A stretch of 64,000 nt of DNA from Sphingomonas kyeonggiensis (GCF_030812785.1 NZ_JAUSTJ010000001.1:806001-870000); one strand, 5' to 3'. Positions 39,935 to 49,664 are shown, counted from the first letter of the stretch. Notes: generated by a model from the letters alone, not told the origin. Program-made: numbers and translations.

Positions 39935-40918
39935 ATGACGTTCATCACCCCGGAAGGGCAGGCTCTGCCCCATTCGCGCCGCGGTTCGCCCAGCATTTCG
40001 ATTGTGCTCCTTGGCCTCGCTGCCGATACGGTGATCGCGCTGCTCAAATTCGCGGCTGCCCGGGAAAGCGGCGCGACAGCGCTTTTCACCGAGGGCGTCC
40101 ACAGCCTGCTCGATGTGCTGACCGAGGTGATCCTGCTATATGGCCTAGCGTCTGCCCGCCGGCCGGCCGACCGCAATTTCCAGCTCGGCTATGGCCGCTC
40201 CGCCTTTTTCTGGAATCTCATCGCCGCGATGCTGATCCTAGCGCTGGGCGCTGGTTTCGCCTTGCGCGAAGGGTGGCACCAATATGCAGCTCCCCAGCCC
40301 CTCGGGCCCAGCACGACGAGCTTCGTCGTCCTCCTCCTGTCCTTCCTGATCGATGGCAGCTTCGCCTTCTTCACCTGCCGCAAGATCGTTCGCACCTCGA
40401 GCGAGCACAGTCTCGTCCAGTATCTGCGCCGGTCACGGGACGGCGCGACGCTCACCGTGCTATTCACCAGCTTCGCATCGCTCGCGGGAATCCTCATTGC
40501 GGCGCTGGGGACACTGGCAAGCACGCGGCTTGCCTTCCCTGCCGCCGACGGGATTGCCTCGCTCGCTATCGCGTTGATGATGGCGGCAACGGCGCTGCTA
40601 CTCGCCAATGAGAGCCGCAGCCTGATCATCGGCGCATCGGCCTCGCCCGAAACCGAACGCAAGATTCTTGCACTGGCGGCCACGGTGCCGGAGGTGGCTG
40701 CCGCCAATGGCATGATCACTGTCCATATCGGCCCCGGGCGCCTCGTCGTTTCGATCAGCATCGCCTTTCGTGCCGAGTGCCGGACACAGGATATCGAGCG
40801 CGCCGTCGTAGCGATCGAGGAGCGGATCAAACACGGCGTTCCGCAGGTCTCGCTGCTGCTCGTCAAACCGCAGAGCGCGCAGCAGTTCCAGGACGTCCAG
40901 TTTCGGCGTGGCTGGTAA
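39935..40918 (+). CDS. Cation diffusion facilitator (CDF) family transporter
   Basis: 327 residues from MTFITPEGQALPHSRRG; GGAGG eight bases upstream favours this start over those at 39893 and 39920. Six membrane helices are expected; helix II carries ALFTEGVHSLLDVLTE with the HxxxD metal site and helix V DGIASLAIALMM. The C-terminal cytoplasmic domain follows (ETERKILALAATVPEV, then ITVHIGPG). CDF proteins export Zn2+, Fe2+, Mn2+ or Co2+ by proton antiport. The missing Asp pair in helix II (EGVHSLLD) suggests selectivity other than classic Zn. First cargo gene after the mobilisation block. Confidence 0.9.
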   Translation: MTFITPEGQALPHSRRGSPSISIVLLGLAADTVIALLKFAAARESGATALFTEGVHSLLDVLTEVILLYGLASARRPADRNFQLGYGRSAFFWNLIAAMLILALGAGFALREGWHQYAAPQPLGPSTTSFVVLLLSFLIDGSFAFFTCRKIVRTSSEHSLVQYLRRSRDGATLTVLFTSFASLAGILIAALGTLASTRLAFPAADGIASLAIALMMAATALLLANESRSLIIGASASPETERKILALAATVPEVAAANGMITVHIGPGRLVVSISIAFRAECRTQDIERAVVAIEERIKHGVPQVSLLLVKPQSAQQFQDVQFRRGW

Positions 40919-41009
40919 GGCCCGAGTGCCGGTACCTAGGTATAGTGTTCAGGCGCTTCCCGTTCGGCGAGTTTCCGGCCCATCGCACCAAAGATCACGG
41001 GAGCCCACC

Positions 41010-41339
41010 ATGTCGACCAAACCCTTTGCAAGTCCGCGCGAAGCCGCACGCCCGTTCACGCCTGAATTGACCGGCTATGTCGAGGATCCGCTTTTCTCCA
41101 AGGTCTGGGAAGACAGCGCGCTCTCGAAGCGTGACCGTAGCCTCGTCACCATCGCCGCACTGGTGGCCGTGCGGGGCCTCGAAGAGATGCCGGCACATCT
41201 CAATCAGGCTCTAGCAAACGGGGTCACCCGACAAGAGCTAAGCGCAGTCATCACGCATATGGCGTTCTATGCGGGCTTCCCCGCCGCCATCTCGGCATCG
41301 GCGATGGCCACCGCTACGCTCGGCCCACGGGATGCCTGA
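41010..41339 (+). CDS. Carboxymuconolactone decarboxylase (CMD) family protein
   Basis: 109 residues from MSTKPFASPREAARPFTPEL; GGGAG lies upstream of the ATG at 41010, and a longer in-frame start is unlikely. The CMD fold is visible as SKRDRSLVTIAALVAVRGLEEMPAHLN-type sequence (KRDRSLVTIAAL, then HLNQALANGVT and HMAFYAGFP). The usual AhpD-like CxxC is absent, so a redox disulphide role is unlikely. Such proteins are small helical enzymes or binding proteins of uncertain function. It is convergent with the AraC-type regulator. Confidence 0.87.
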   Translation: MSTKPFASPREAARPFTPELTGYVEDPLFSKVWEDSALSKRDRSLVTIAALVAVRGLEEMPAHLNQALANGVTRQELSAVITHMAFYAGFPAAISASAMATATLGPRDA

Positions 41340-41355
41340 CCGGCGCAGCCGATGG

Positions 41356-42255
41356 CTAGATCCGGCGCCCCTGACTCTTGCGCCACGCCAGCGGAGAGAC
41401 GCCTGCAAACTTCCTGAATACCCTGCTGAGATGGCTCTGGTCCGCGAAGCCGCAATGGATCGCGACTTCGGAAATGGGAATGCGCTCGTCGCGGAGCATC
41501 TCTCTCGCTCGGTCGACCCTCCGCTCAAGCAGCCACTGATGCGGAGGCATACCGGTGGATTGCCGGAACGAGCGGGCGAAGTGCGCGCGCGACAGGCCGC
41601 ATTCCTCGGCCAGGATATTCAGCGAGATATTGCCGTCGAGGGACGCCTCGATCAGTTCCTTGGTCCGTCGCTCCTGCCACGCCGCGAGGCCGCCCCGAAT
41701 GGGCCGGGGCTTCGCGGTGGTGATGCCATACCGGCTGGCCAGGTGGCTGCACAGCGCCCAGCCGATATGCTCCAGGAAAAGGCGATTCGCCTCATGCGGG
41801 TGATCGAAAACTGGCCGCATCGCGAGCGCAAGCCCGTATAGCTGCCCGTCGTCCATGGGCTCGCCTGGAGCGGATTGTAGATCCTCGACCTCTGCGGGAG
41901 CCTCATCCGTCAACGCGAAGCCGAATGCTCGCCGATCGACATGGAAATTGAGACAATCGAATGCGGTCCGCAGGTTCGCCCGCCAGTTTCGCCGATAGTC
42001 GAAGAAAACGGTTTGCCCGGCCCCTTGCGAGTGGAAAGCCAGCTTTCGCCCATTCAGGAAGATCTCTCCAGCATAGTCGCGCAACTGGACATTGATAAGG
42101 AAGGCATCCTCGATCAGATGCGGATCGGTCATGCCGAGACCACTGGTTTCCGAGCGCAATCGTGCCGCGCCGATCGGGAAGTTTCCCGGCCCCTCGAACG
42201 TTACCGAAGCCGCGTCTCGTACCCGCAGAAAAGTTTGAGAGCGATTTGTACGCAT
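41356..42255 (-). CDS. AraC family transcriptional regulator
   Basis: 299 residues from MRTNRSQTFLRVRD (an in-frame ATG at 42291 is the alternative). The C-terminal two HTH units are typical: LNILAEECGLSRAHFARSFRQ and ISEVAIHCGFADQSHLSRVFRK followed by PLAWRKSQ. The N-terminal 180 residues are a weakly conserved sensory domain. It is convergent with the CMD gene and may regulate it or the CDF gene; the target is not evident. Confidence 0.92.
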   Translation of the reverse strand: MRTNRSQTFLRVRDAASVTFEGPGNFPIGAARLRSETSGLGMTDPHLIEDAFLINVQLRDYAGEIFLNGRKLAFHSQGAGQTVFFDYRRNWRANLRTAFDCLNFHVDRRAFGFALTDEAPAEVEDLQSAPGEPMDDGQLYGLALAMRPVFDHPHEANRLFLEHIGWALCSHLASRYGITTAKPRPIRGGLAAWQERRTKELIEASLDGNISLNILAEECGLSRAHFARSFRQSTGMPPHQWLLERRVDRAREMLRDERIPISEVAIHCGFADQSHLSRVFRKFAGVSPLAWRKSQGRRI

Positions 42256-42391
42256 TTCCGGTCTCTGCCAGCCCGTTGCTCGTGAGCGCAAGGCCCGCCT
42301 TATCCATGAGATCGGAGCTGCCTCGTGCCCCCGTATGGGGGCGCAATCTCACCCGATATGGTAGGTCATCGCGACGTGGTTTGCTCGGCAA

Positions 42392-43648
42392 TCAGTCTTT
42401 AGGGCGTGGTGCGGGCGAACCTAGGGCTGCGGCAACCAGCAGGCCGATGCCGATGGCGCCCGTCAGCACGCCTGCCGTGACCAGCGCTGCGAGACTCGCG
42501 CCGATCAGCGCCGTCGAACTGCTCGCCCCGGCATGCATGATATCCAGTGCACCGATCATGCCGCGAAAGGCGTAGGAGCCGGGCACCATCGCGACGACGC
42601 CCGGAAAGGCGAAAACAGTCCATGGCGCACGCAGCCTTCGGGCAAGCAGCATGGCCATCAGCGCCGCGACGAAGGCGCCGAGCAACGTGGCGAAGACAAG
42701 ATCGCCGCTCATGCTAAGCACCATCGTTCGCATGCCGTGCGCAAGCGCGCCGCACAGGACAATCGCCGGGATCAATCGCAGCGGGGCGTTGAACAGGATC
42801 GCAAACCCAAGCGCGGCTAGGCCGGAAAGAGCGACATCCAGCGGCAAGGCCAGGGTCTCGGAATGGATTTCGACCGGAAATCGCACACCCCAGACCATGC
42901 TCGCCACTACCAGGCCGGAAGAGATCGCAAGCACGACGACAAGGGCATTGGCGAGCCGCGCCACTCCGATCGACGAATGCCCTTCGACAAGGTCCCGTAC
43001 GCCGTTGATCAGCGGCACGCCAGGCACGAGAATCATCCCGGCGGCAACGAGCGCGAGGAATGGATCTTCGTGCAGGAAATGCAGGGGAAGGACGGCCACT
43101 GCCCCACTTGTTGCAGCGGTCGAGGCGGCGATGGCGGCGGTTGCGCTGCCCCGCTCCGCCATCCAGCGGCGAACCAGCATGTTGACCAGGCCGGCAACGA
43201 ACGACGCGCCAACCACTGGTCCGGTCGCGCCGAACAAGCGCGCGAGCGCAGCTGCGGTCATTGCCACCGCGAGAACGACGAGCCAGCTGGGATAGGCGGA
43301 TGCCTGGCGTTCGATTGCTTGCAGCCGGGCGTCGGCCGCGTCCGCGTCGAGATTGCCTGACGCGATAGCGTCGGAGACCGCCTCGAGCGCAAATAAGCGA
43401 CCGGCGTCGATGCCCATAGCGCCTACCGCATGGCCAACCCGGGTGCGATAGATTCCACCCGACGCGACCATGAGGAGAAGGCGTTCGCTGCTGATGAAGA
43501 ACTGGACCATGAAGCCCAGCCGCCCGGCGAGCGCCTCGACCCGCTGCCGGACATGTTCGCTGTCCGCCCCCGCCGCGAGAAGCAGGCGGGCCAGCCGGAG
43601 CAGCACATGTCCCGCAGAATCAATGCGCCATGCCGGCTTGTCAGCCAT
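42392..43648 (-). CDS. ThrE/YjjPB-type exporter
   Basis: 418 residues from MADKPAWRIDSAGHVLLRLA; the start overlaps mqo by eight bases, while upstream starts lie inside mqo. The N-terminal half is the ThrE (DUF1212) domain with RLLLAAGADSEHVRQRV and PLHFLHEDPFLALVAAGMILVPGVP-type sequence (GMILVPGVPLINGVRDLVEG). The C-terminal half is the second (DUF3815-like) membrane domain, ending FPGVVAMVPGSYAFRG. ThrE exports threonine and serine; the E. coli homologues YjjP-YjjB export succinate. Lying in an operon with fumC and mqo, export of a C4-dicarboxylate is a reasonable guess. Confidence 0.9.
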   Translation of the reverse strand: MADKPAWRIDSAGHVLLRLARLLLAAGADSEHVRQRVEALAGRLGFMVQFFISSERLLLMVASGGIYRTRVGHAVGAMGIDAGRLFALEAVSDAIASGNLDADAADARLQAIERQASAYPSWLVVLAVAMTAAALARLFGATGPVVGASFVAGLVNMLVRRWMAERGSATAAIAASTAATSGAVAVLPLHFLHEDPFLALVAAGMILVPGVPLINGVRDLVEGHSSIGVARLANALVVVLAISSGLVVASMVWGVRFPVEIHSETLALPLDVALSGLAALGFAILFNAPLRLIPAIVLCGALAHGMRTMVLSMSGDLVFATLLGAFVAALMAMLLARRLRAPWTVFAFPGVVAMVPGSYAFRGMIGALDIMHAGASSSTALIGASLAALVTAGVLTGAIGIGLLVAAALGSPAPRPKD

Positions 43649-45143
43649 CGATATTGTCGATCTTGAGCACCGGCGCGGTCGCCGCACGGGTGGCGCGACA
43701 GGCATCGGCGTCCTTGGTGAGGTCGATGCCCCAGGTGGGGAAGACGGCACGCAGCTTCGGCAGCCAGCCGGCCTCGGTCAGCCGCTCGGCAAAGCAGCTA
43801 TGTAGCACTTCCACCGAAATCGCCGCCGCTGTCGAGGCGCCCGGGGACGCGCCAAGCAGAGCGACCAGCGACTTGTCGGCGGCGGCGACCAGCTCGGTGC
43901 CGAACACCAGCTTGCCGCCTTCGTCGCCATCGTCCGGCTTGATGATCTGCACCCGCTGACCGGCAATCGCTTCCTGCCACTGCCCGCGCTTCGCCTGCGG
44001 GAAGAACTGTTGCAGCATCTCGAACTGGTGATGCCGGCTTTGGAAGACCTGGCCGATCAGATACTCCTCCAGCCCGGCATTGTCCTTCGCCACTTCGAGC
44101 AACGGCAGCAGGTTGGCGGCCGTGATCGATCCGAACAGGTCGGTTTCCGATCCATGCTTCAGGAACTTGGTGGAGAAGCCGGCATAGGGGCCGAACAGCA
44201 AAGAGGTCTTGCCGTCGATCACTCGGGTATCGAGATGCGGCACGGACATGGGCGGCGAGCCGCTGGCGGCCTTGCCATAGACCTTGGCGTGATGGCGCGT
44301 GGTCACTTCATCGATGTCGCAGCGCAGCCAGATGCCGCTTACCGGGAAGCCGCCATAGCCCTTGGCTTCGGGGATGCCCGATTTCTGCAGCAGCTCGATC
44401 GCCGCGCCGCCCGCACCGATGAACACGAAGCCCGCCGAAAGCGACTGGACGGTGCCGTCATAAGTGTCTTCGAAAGTGACGGTCCAGCGGCCGTCATCGG
44501 CACGATCGATCGCAGTCACTTCGCGATTGTAGCGCAGGTCGATACCCTGGTCCTGGAGGTGATGGACCAGCAAATGGGTCAGCGCGCCATAATCGACATC
44601 GGTTCCGGTGATGATGCGGGTGGCGGCGATCTTCTCGGCAGGGTCGCGCCCTTCCATCACCAGTGGCGCCCATTCGGCAATCTTCGCGGGATCCTCGCTA
44701 TATTCCATCCCGTGATAGCAGTGATGCGCGCTCATCGCCGCATGCCGCGCCTTGAGGAACGCGACATTCTCCTCACCCTGGACGAAGCTCATATGCGGGC
44801 ACGGATGCAGGAAGGCGCGCGGATCGGGGATCGCGCCCGTGCCGACCAGATGCGCCCAGAGCTGGCGCGAGATGTCGAACTCGGTGTTGACCTTCAGCGC
44901 TTCGGAGATGTCGATGCTGCCATCGGCGCGCTGCGGGGTGTAGTTGAGCTCGCAATTGGCGGCATGACCGGTGCCCGCATTGTTCCACGCCATCGAGCTC
45001 TCTTGCGCGCAATCGCCCAGCCGCTCGAGCATCGCGATTCGCAGGCCGGGATCGAGCGTGTGCAGCAAGGTGCCCACCGTAGCGCTCATGATGCCGGCGC
45101 CGATCAGCAGCACATCGACATCGTTGTTCGGAGAAATCGTCAT
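43641..45143 (-). CDS. mqo: Malate:quinone oxidoreductase
   Basis: 500 residues from MTISPNNDVDVLLIGAGIMS. The FAD-binding motif VLLIGAGIMSATVG, then AQESSMAWNNAGTGHAANCELNYTP-type sequence (SSMAWNNAGTGHA, CELNYTP), and GASPGASTAA near the C-terminus are signatures of Mqo. The enzyme oxidises malate to oxaloacetate and passes electrons to quinone at the inner membrane, bypassing NAD. Its ATG overlaps the cupin stop by four bases. It sits with fumC and quinol oxidase genes, a chain from fumarate to oxygen. Confidence 0.96.
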   Translation of the reverse strand: MTISPNNDVDVLLIGAGIMSATVGTLLHTLDPGLRIAMLERLGDCAQESSMAWNNAGTGHAANCELNYTPQRADGSIDISEALKVNTEFDISRQLWAHLVGTGAIPDPRAFLHPCPHMSFVQGEENVAFLKARHAAMSAHHCYHGMEYSEDPAKIAEWAPLVMEGRDPAEKIAATRIITGTDVDYGALTHLLVHHLQDQGIDLRYNREVTAIDRADDGRWTVTFEDTYDGTVQSLSAGFVFIGAGGAAIELLQKSGIPEAKGYGGFPVSGIWLRCDIDEVTTRHHAKVYGKAASGSPPMSVPHLDTRVIDGKTSLLFGPYAGFSTKFLKHGSETDLFGSITAANLLPLLEVAKDNAGLEEYLIGQVFQSRHHQFEMLQQFFPQAKRGQWQEAIAGQRVQIIKPDDGDEGGKLVFGTELVAAADKSLVALLGASPGASTAAAISVEVLHSCFAERLTEAGWLPKLRAVFPTWGIDLTKDADACRATRAATAPVLKIDNIDG

Positions 45144-45532
45144 GCCTGGGCTTCCTTCGGCGTGAAGCGCAGGTCCGCGCCTTCCTGATAGATTGCATAG
45201 GCGCGCCGCCATGGCTGATCGCCGATCAGCCGCCAGCGATGGCCGCTGCCGCTATTGTCCTGCGCGATCAGCACGTCACCGGGATTGATCGTGAAGGTCG
45301 CGCCCGACTTCACTTCAAACTCAAGCGTGCCCGACAGGGTGATGACGAACTGCGGCTGCGGATCCTGATGCCAGTCGAACCCGCCGACGCCGGTCTCCTG
45401 GAAGGAGAGTTCGGTCACCGGGATCGGCAGGCCCGATGCCTTGCCATGCGTGCCCGCGCCGATTTCGAGTTCTCCTTCCTCGAACAGCGAGTTGCCGTCA
45501 GGGCCGGTCCACATTCTTACGCAACGGATCAT
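45140..45532 (-). CDS. Cupin domain protein
   Basis: 130 residues. The cupin barrel is indicated by FDWHQDPQPQFVITLSGTLEFE (first motif with His) and INPGDVLIAQDNSGSGHRWR (second motif with His), which usually bind a metal. It is preceded by GKASGLPIPVTELSFQE. Small cupins like this may be sensors, isomerases or dioxygenases. It lies 12 bases after fumC and overlaps mqo by four bases; a role in C4-acid metabolism is possible but not shown. Confidence 0.85.
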   Translation of the reverse strand: MIRCVRMWTGPDGNSLFEEGELEIGAGTHGKASGLPIPVTELSFQETGVGGFDWHQDPQPQFVITLSGTLEFEVKSGATFTINPGDVLIAQDNSGSGHRWRLIGDQPWRRAYAIYQEGADLRFTPKEAQA

Positions 45533-45544
45533 GATGTCTCTTTC

Positions 45545-46993
45545 TTATGCGCCGGCCAGGCCGTGGCCGACCATGTCGAGCGGGCGGATGGTCTTGTCGA
45601 AAAGCGCTTCGTCGACCTTGCCCGAGGCAAGCGCCGCTTCCTTGAGCGTGGTGTCGTCGGCGATCGCCTTCTCGGCGATATGCGCGGCATTCTGGTAGCC
45701 GATCACCGGCGAGAGCGCGGTGACCAGCATCACGCTGCCTGCGATATATCCGGCGATCTTCTCGGGCACGATCTCGGTGCCTTCGACCGAGAACTCCCGA
45801 AACCGGTCGCAGCCGTCGGCCAGGATGCGGATCGAGTGCAGCACATTGTTGATGATCACCGGCCGCATCGCGTTGAGCTCGAAATTACCCTGGCTGCCGG
45901 CGAAGGCGACGGCGTTGTCATTGCCCAGCACCTGGATCGTGATCATGACCATCGCCTCGCACTGGGTCGGGTTGACCTTGCCCGGCATGATCGAGGAGCC
46001 GGGCTCGTTATCGGGCAGCTTCAACTCGCCGAACCCGCAGCGCGGACCCGAGGCGAGCCAGCGCATGTCGTTGGCGATCTTCATCAGCGCCACCGCGAGA
46101 CCGCGCAGCCCGGCCGAGGCGCGCACCATTGCGTCGAGCGAGCCCTGGGCAGTGAACTTGTTGGGCGCGGTGACGAAGGGCTTGCCGGTCAGCTCGGCGA
46201 TCTTCGCCGCAACGTCTTTCGAGAATCCCGGCGGCGCATTGAGTCCGGTGCCGACTGCGGTGCCGCCGACCGCGAGTTCGTAGAGCCCGGCACGGCTCGC
46301 CGCGATATCCGCGATGCAGGCGCGGATCTGCCCCGCCCAGCCATACCATTCCTGGCCCACGGTGAGCGGCACGGCGTCCTCCAGATGGGTACGACCGATC
46401 TTGACCACGTCCATCCAGCCATCGGCCTTCTTCTCGATCACCTCGACCAGCCGGGTGACTGCGGGGATCAGCTGGTCGTCGATCGCAAAGACGGTGGCGA
46501 CATGCATCGCCGTGGGGAACGTGTCGTTGGACGACTGACCCATATTGACGTCGTCATTCGGCCCCACCGGATGCTGGCTGCCGAGCGTGCCGCCGAGCAG
46601 CTGGATCGCCCGGTTTGAGAGCACCTCGTTGACGTTCATGTTAGATTGGGTGCCCGAGCCGGTCTGCCAGACATAAAGCGGGAAATGATCGTCGAGCTCG
46701 CCGGCGATCGCCTCGTCCGCCGCCTGGACGATCGCGTCGCGCTTCCATTCGGGCAGGCGACCGGCGGCGGCGTTCACCAGTGCGCACGCCTTCTTCACCA
46801 CGCCATAAGCGTGGTAGACCGGCTTGGGCATGCGATCGTCGCCAATGTTGAAATGGTGGAGCGAGCGCTCGGTCTGCGCACCCCAATAGCGATCGGCCGG
46901 CACCCGGACCGTGCCCATGCTATCGAATTCCGCGCGGCTGCCGGCCGCATCCAGACCGATCGGGATCGTCTGCAACTCGGGGATACTGGTCAA
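45545..46993 (-). CDS. fumC: Class II fumarate hydratase
   Basis: 482 residues. Family motifs: TGSGTQSNMNVNEVLSNRA, NDDVNMGQSSNDTFPTAMH, KIGRTHLEDAVPLT and the signature GSSIMPGKVNP. FumC interconverts fumarate and malate and, unlike class I fumarases, has no iron-sulphur cluster, so it works under oxidative or iron stress. Its ATG overlaps the cioB stop by four bases. Placed between cioB and cupin-mqo, it supplies malate for Mqo. Confidence 0.97.
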   Translation of the reverse strand: MTSIPELQTIPIGLDAAGSRAEFDSMGTVRVPADRYWGAQTERSLHHFNIGDDRMPKPVYHAYGVVKKACALVNAAAGRLPEWKRDAIVQAADEAIAGELDDHFPLYVWQTGSGTQSNMNVNEVLSNRAIQLLGGTLGSQHPVGPNDDVNMGQSSNDTFPTAMHVATVFAIDDQLIPAVTRLVEVIEKKADGWMDVVKIGRTHLEDAVPLTVGQEWYGWAGQIRACIADIAASRAGLYELAVGGTAVGTGLNAPPGFSKDVAAKIAELTGKPFVTAPNKFTAQGSLDAMVRASAGLRGLAVALMKIANDMRWLASGPRCGFGELKLPDNEPGSSIMPGKVNPTQCEAMVMITIQVLGNDNAVAFAGSQGNFELNAMRPVIINNVLHSIRILADGCDRFREFSVEGTEIVPEKIAGYIAGSVMLVTALSPVIGYQNAAHIAEKAIADDTTLKEAALASGKVDEALFDKTIRPLDMVGHGLAGA

Positions 46994-48060
46994 CGCTTAC
47001 TCTCCTTGCTGAGGGGGCCGAAGCGCGATGGCGCGCGCTCGCGGGGGAGGAGGGGCGCCCGGTCGGATTGCAGGTCGCCATAGGTGCCGCCGGCCGCCAC
47101 GTTGCCCTTGAACACGACGTAGATCGCCAGCGTGTAGGCAAGGGTCAGCGGCAGGATGACGATGCCCGCGCCCCAGAACAGAAAGGCCTGCGAACTGGCC
47201 GGCGCCGCCGCCTGGGCCGCCGTGATCGAATACGGAATCATGTAAGGATAGAAGGACACGGCCAGAGTCCCGAACGCTGCCGCGAAGAGAGCGATCGCGG
47301 CAAGGAACGGCAGGAGCCTGCGGCGGCGAAGGATCGCCCAGGCCAGGAGGATCGCCGCCGCTCCACCTGCTGCCGGGAAGATGCAGAGGACCGGCCGTGC
47401 GCTCCACAACCGCATCACCGGCAGGTCGAGCCGCATGGCCGACACGAAGGCGATGGCCAGGAAAAGCAGTACGCCCAGCAACAGCTTCGGCAGCATGCGA
47501 TAGGCCAGCGCCTGGACTTCGCCCGGCGATTTGTAGGCGAGCCAGCCCGCGCCCATCAGCATATAGCCCAAGCACAGGCCCAGCCCGCAGAGCAGCGCGA
47601 ACGGCGAGAGCCATCCGAAGGCGCCGCCGACATAGTAGCCATCGACGATCGGCAACCCGACGACCAGCGCGCCAACGGCCGCGCCTTGGGCGAAGCTGGC
47701 GACTAGCGATCCCCCGATAAAGGCCCAGTCCCAGAAGGCGCGAAAGCGAACGCTCTTGTCGCGGTATTCGAAGGATACACCGCGAAGGATCAGTGCGGCG
47801 AGCATGACGATCAGCGGCAGGTAGAAGGCCGAGAGCAAGGTCGCGTAGACGAGCGGAAATGCGCCGAACAACACAGTGCCGTTGACGACGAGCCACGTCT
47901 CGTTGCCGTCCCAGACCGGTGCGACGGCGGCCAGCATCTCCCGCCGGCCCGGTTCGTCACGGACCAGCGGCAACAACATGCCGACACCGAGATCGAAGCC
48001 GTCGAGCGTGACATAGAGGAAGATCGACAGCGCCAGAACACCGAGCCAGAAATCGATCAT
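46990..48060 (-). CDS. cioB: Cyanide-insensitive quinol oxidase subunit II
   Basis: 356 residues from MIDFWLGVLALSIFLYVTLDGFDLG, the usual CydB/CioB start with the GFDLG motif. Eight or more membrane helices are visible, with WDGNETWLVVNG and GGSLVASFAQGAAVG characteristic of CydB family subunits. A longer in-frame start would lie in cioA. It overlaps cioA and fumC by four bases on each side. With CioA it forms a bd-type quinol oxidase in the inner membrane. Confidence 0.94.
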   Translation of the reverse strand: MIDFWLGVLALSIFLYVTLDGFDLGVGMLLPLVRDEPGRREMLAAVAPVWDGNETWLVVNGTVLFGAFPLVYATLLSAFYLPLIVMLAALILRGVSFEYRDKSVRFRAFWDWAFIGGSLVASFAQGAAVGALVVGLPIVDGYYVGGAFGWLSPFALLCGLGLCLGYMLMGAGWLAYKSPGEVQALAYRMLPKLLLGVLLFLAIAFVSAMRLDLPVMRLWSARPVLCIFPAAGGAAAILLAWAILRRRRLLPFLAAIALFAAAFGTLAVSFYPYMIPYSITAAQAAAPASSQAFLFWGAGIVILPLTLAYTLAIYVVFKGNVAAGGTYGDLQSDRAPLLPRERAPSRFGPLSKESKR

Positions 48061-49478
48061 CGCAGCGGTTCCTGCCCCGCCGGATCCGGCTGTTTGCCGG
48101 GACTCGCGCCGAGGATTGAGAGCGGGCGCTTGGGATTGGTTTCGCCGAGCCGTGGTTCGGGAGCGCCGATCGGCCCGCTGCGCAGCAGGCGATAGATGTA
48201 AATCGTGCCGAAGGCGAAGATCGCGGCATAGACCAGCGCGAACAGCGCAAGCGTCGCGGCGACCATCGGCGCGGTCAGGAATGGTGTGGCCGCATCTGCG
48301 GTGCGGAGTTGTCCATAGACCGTCCAGGGCTGGCGTCCCACCTCGGCGACGAACCAGCCCGTCAACGTGGCGATGAAGCCGAGCGGGAATGAGAGGAAGA
48401 TCGCCCGTAGGAGCCAGCGCTTTCCTGCGATCTTCCCGCGCCAGACTTGCCAGCCGCCGTACCAGGCGAGCACGAGCATCAGTAGTCCACAACCGACCAT
48501 CACGCGAAAGGCGAAGAAGGGTATCGCGACCGGCGGACGATCCTGCGGCTTCCAGTCGGCCAGACCGACTTCGCGCGAATCCAGTCGCATCGAACCGATC
48601 AGGCTGCCGGCATAGGGAATGCTCAGCGCGTATCGGTTGCGACCGGCCTGTTCGTCGGGCCAGGCGATCAGGACTTCGGACGCCGGCTGCTCGTCGTGCC
48701 AGCGCGCCTCGATCGCGGCGAACTTCGCCGGCTGGCGGTCATGGACATAGTCGCCGACCAGATGGCCGAAGATCAACTGCGTCGGGACCAGCACGGCGGC
48801 GAGACCCAGTCCCATGCGCAGCATTGTAAGGGCCTCGTCCTGGAAGCGGCCGCGCAACAGGTGCCAGGCGCCCGTCGCGGCGACGCAGAAGGCCGAGGTG
48901 AGGTAGGCCGCGAGCAACATATGGGGGAAGCGCACCCACACCACCGGGCTGAACAGAATCGCGAACCAATCGGTCGGCACGAAGACGCCGTCCGCCGTTC
49001 TCGAGAATCCCAGCGGTGCCTGCATCCAGCTGTTGTTCACCATGATCCAGAAGGACGACATGGTAGTACCCAAGGCCACCATCAGGCATGAAAGGAAGTA
49101 GAGCCAGCGCGACACCCGGCTGCGGCCGAACATCATCACGCCGAAGAAGCTTCCCTCCAGCGCAAAGGCAGTGAAGCTCTCGTAGACGAGCAGCGGCCCC
49201 TGGATCGCCCCGGTTTGGCGCGACAACTCGCTCCAGTTCGTACCAAACTGGAAGGCCATCACGATGCCCGACACGACGCCCAGCCCGAAGGCAACCGCGA
49301 AGACGGTGCGCCAGAAGTCAAACAGCCGACGATAGACCGACTTCCCCGTGGCGAGCGAGAGAGCTTCGAGGAGGCACAGCCATGCTGCGAGCCCGACTGT
49401 GAATGCTGGAAAGATGATATGAAAGGAGATCGTCGCCGCGAACTGCACGCGGGATAGGAAGAGCGCGGTCCAATCCAT
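48057..49478 (-). CDS. cioA: Cyanide-insensitive quinol oxidase subunit I
   Basis: 473 residues from MDWTALFLSRVQFAATISFH. Haem ligands are suggested by SFHIIFPAF (His19) and the later GHLVGDYVHDRQP; the signature GWFVAEVGRQPW is typical of the CIO type, and the short Q loop fits a cyanide-insensitive bd oxidase. It reduces O2 to water with quinol. It is the first gene of an overlapping six-gene operon (cioA-cioB-fumC-cupin-mqo-thrE-like). The region upstream (49479-49664) shows no obvious FNR/ANR-type box. Confidence 0.95.
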   Translation of the reverse strand: MDWTALFLSRVQFAATISFHIIFPAFTVGLAAWLCLLEALSLATGKSVYRRLFDFWRTVFAVAFGLGVVSGIVMAFQFGTNWSELSRQTGAIQGPLLVYESFTAFALEGSFFGVMMFGRSRVSRWLYFLSCLMVALGTTMSSFWIMVNNSWMQAPLGFSRTADGVFVPTDWFAILFSPVVWVRFPHMLLAAYLTSAFCVAATGAWHLLRGRFQDEALTMLRMGLGLAAVLVPTQLIFGHLVGDYVHDRQPAKFAAIEARWHDEQPASEVLIAWPDEQAGRNRYALSIPYAGSLIGSMRLDSREVGLADWKPQDRPPVAIPFFAFRVMVGCGLLMLVLAWYGGWQVWRGKIAGKRWLLRAIFLSFPLGFIATLTGWFVAEVGRQPWTVYGQLRTADAATPFLTAPMVAATLALFALVYAAIFAFGTIYIYRLLRSGPIGAPEPRLGETNPKRPLSILGASPGKQPDPAGQEPLR

Positions 49479-49664
49479 CGCCTGGCTCCTGCTCAGCCCG
49501 GGATCACGCCAAGCGGGCAAATGCAGCTCGGAAGGACAATCAGCATTGCGCGCATCGTGTGTTCCAATCTGGACGGGCTGACGAACCCGGCTCCGACATC
49601 GTCGCGAAGGACCGGGATTGTCTGCGAAGAAGATCGCGGCGGTCGGCTTGGCCGGCCATTATCT

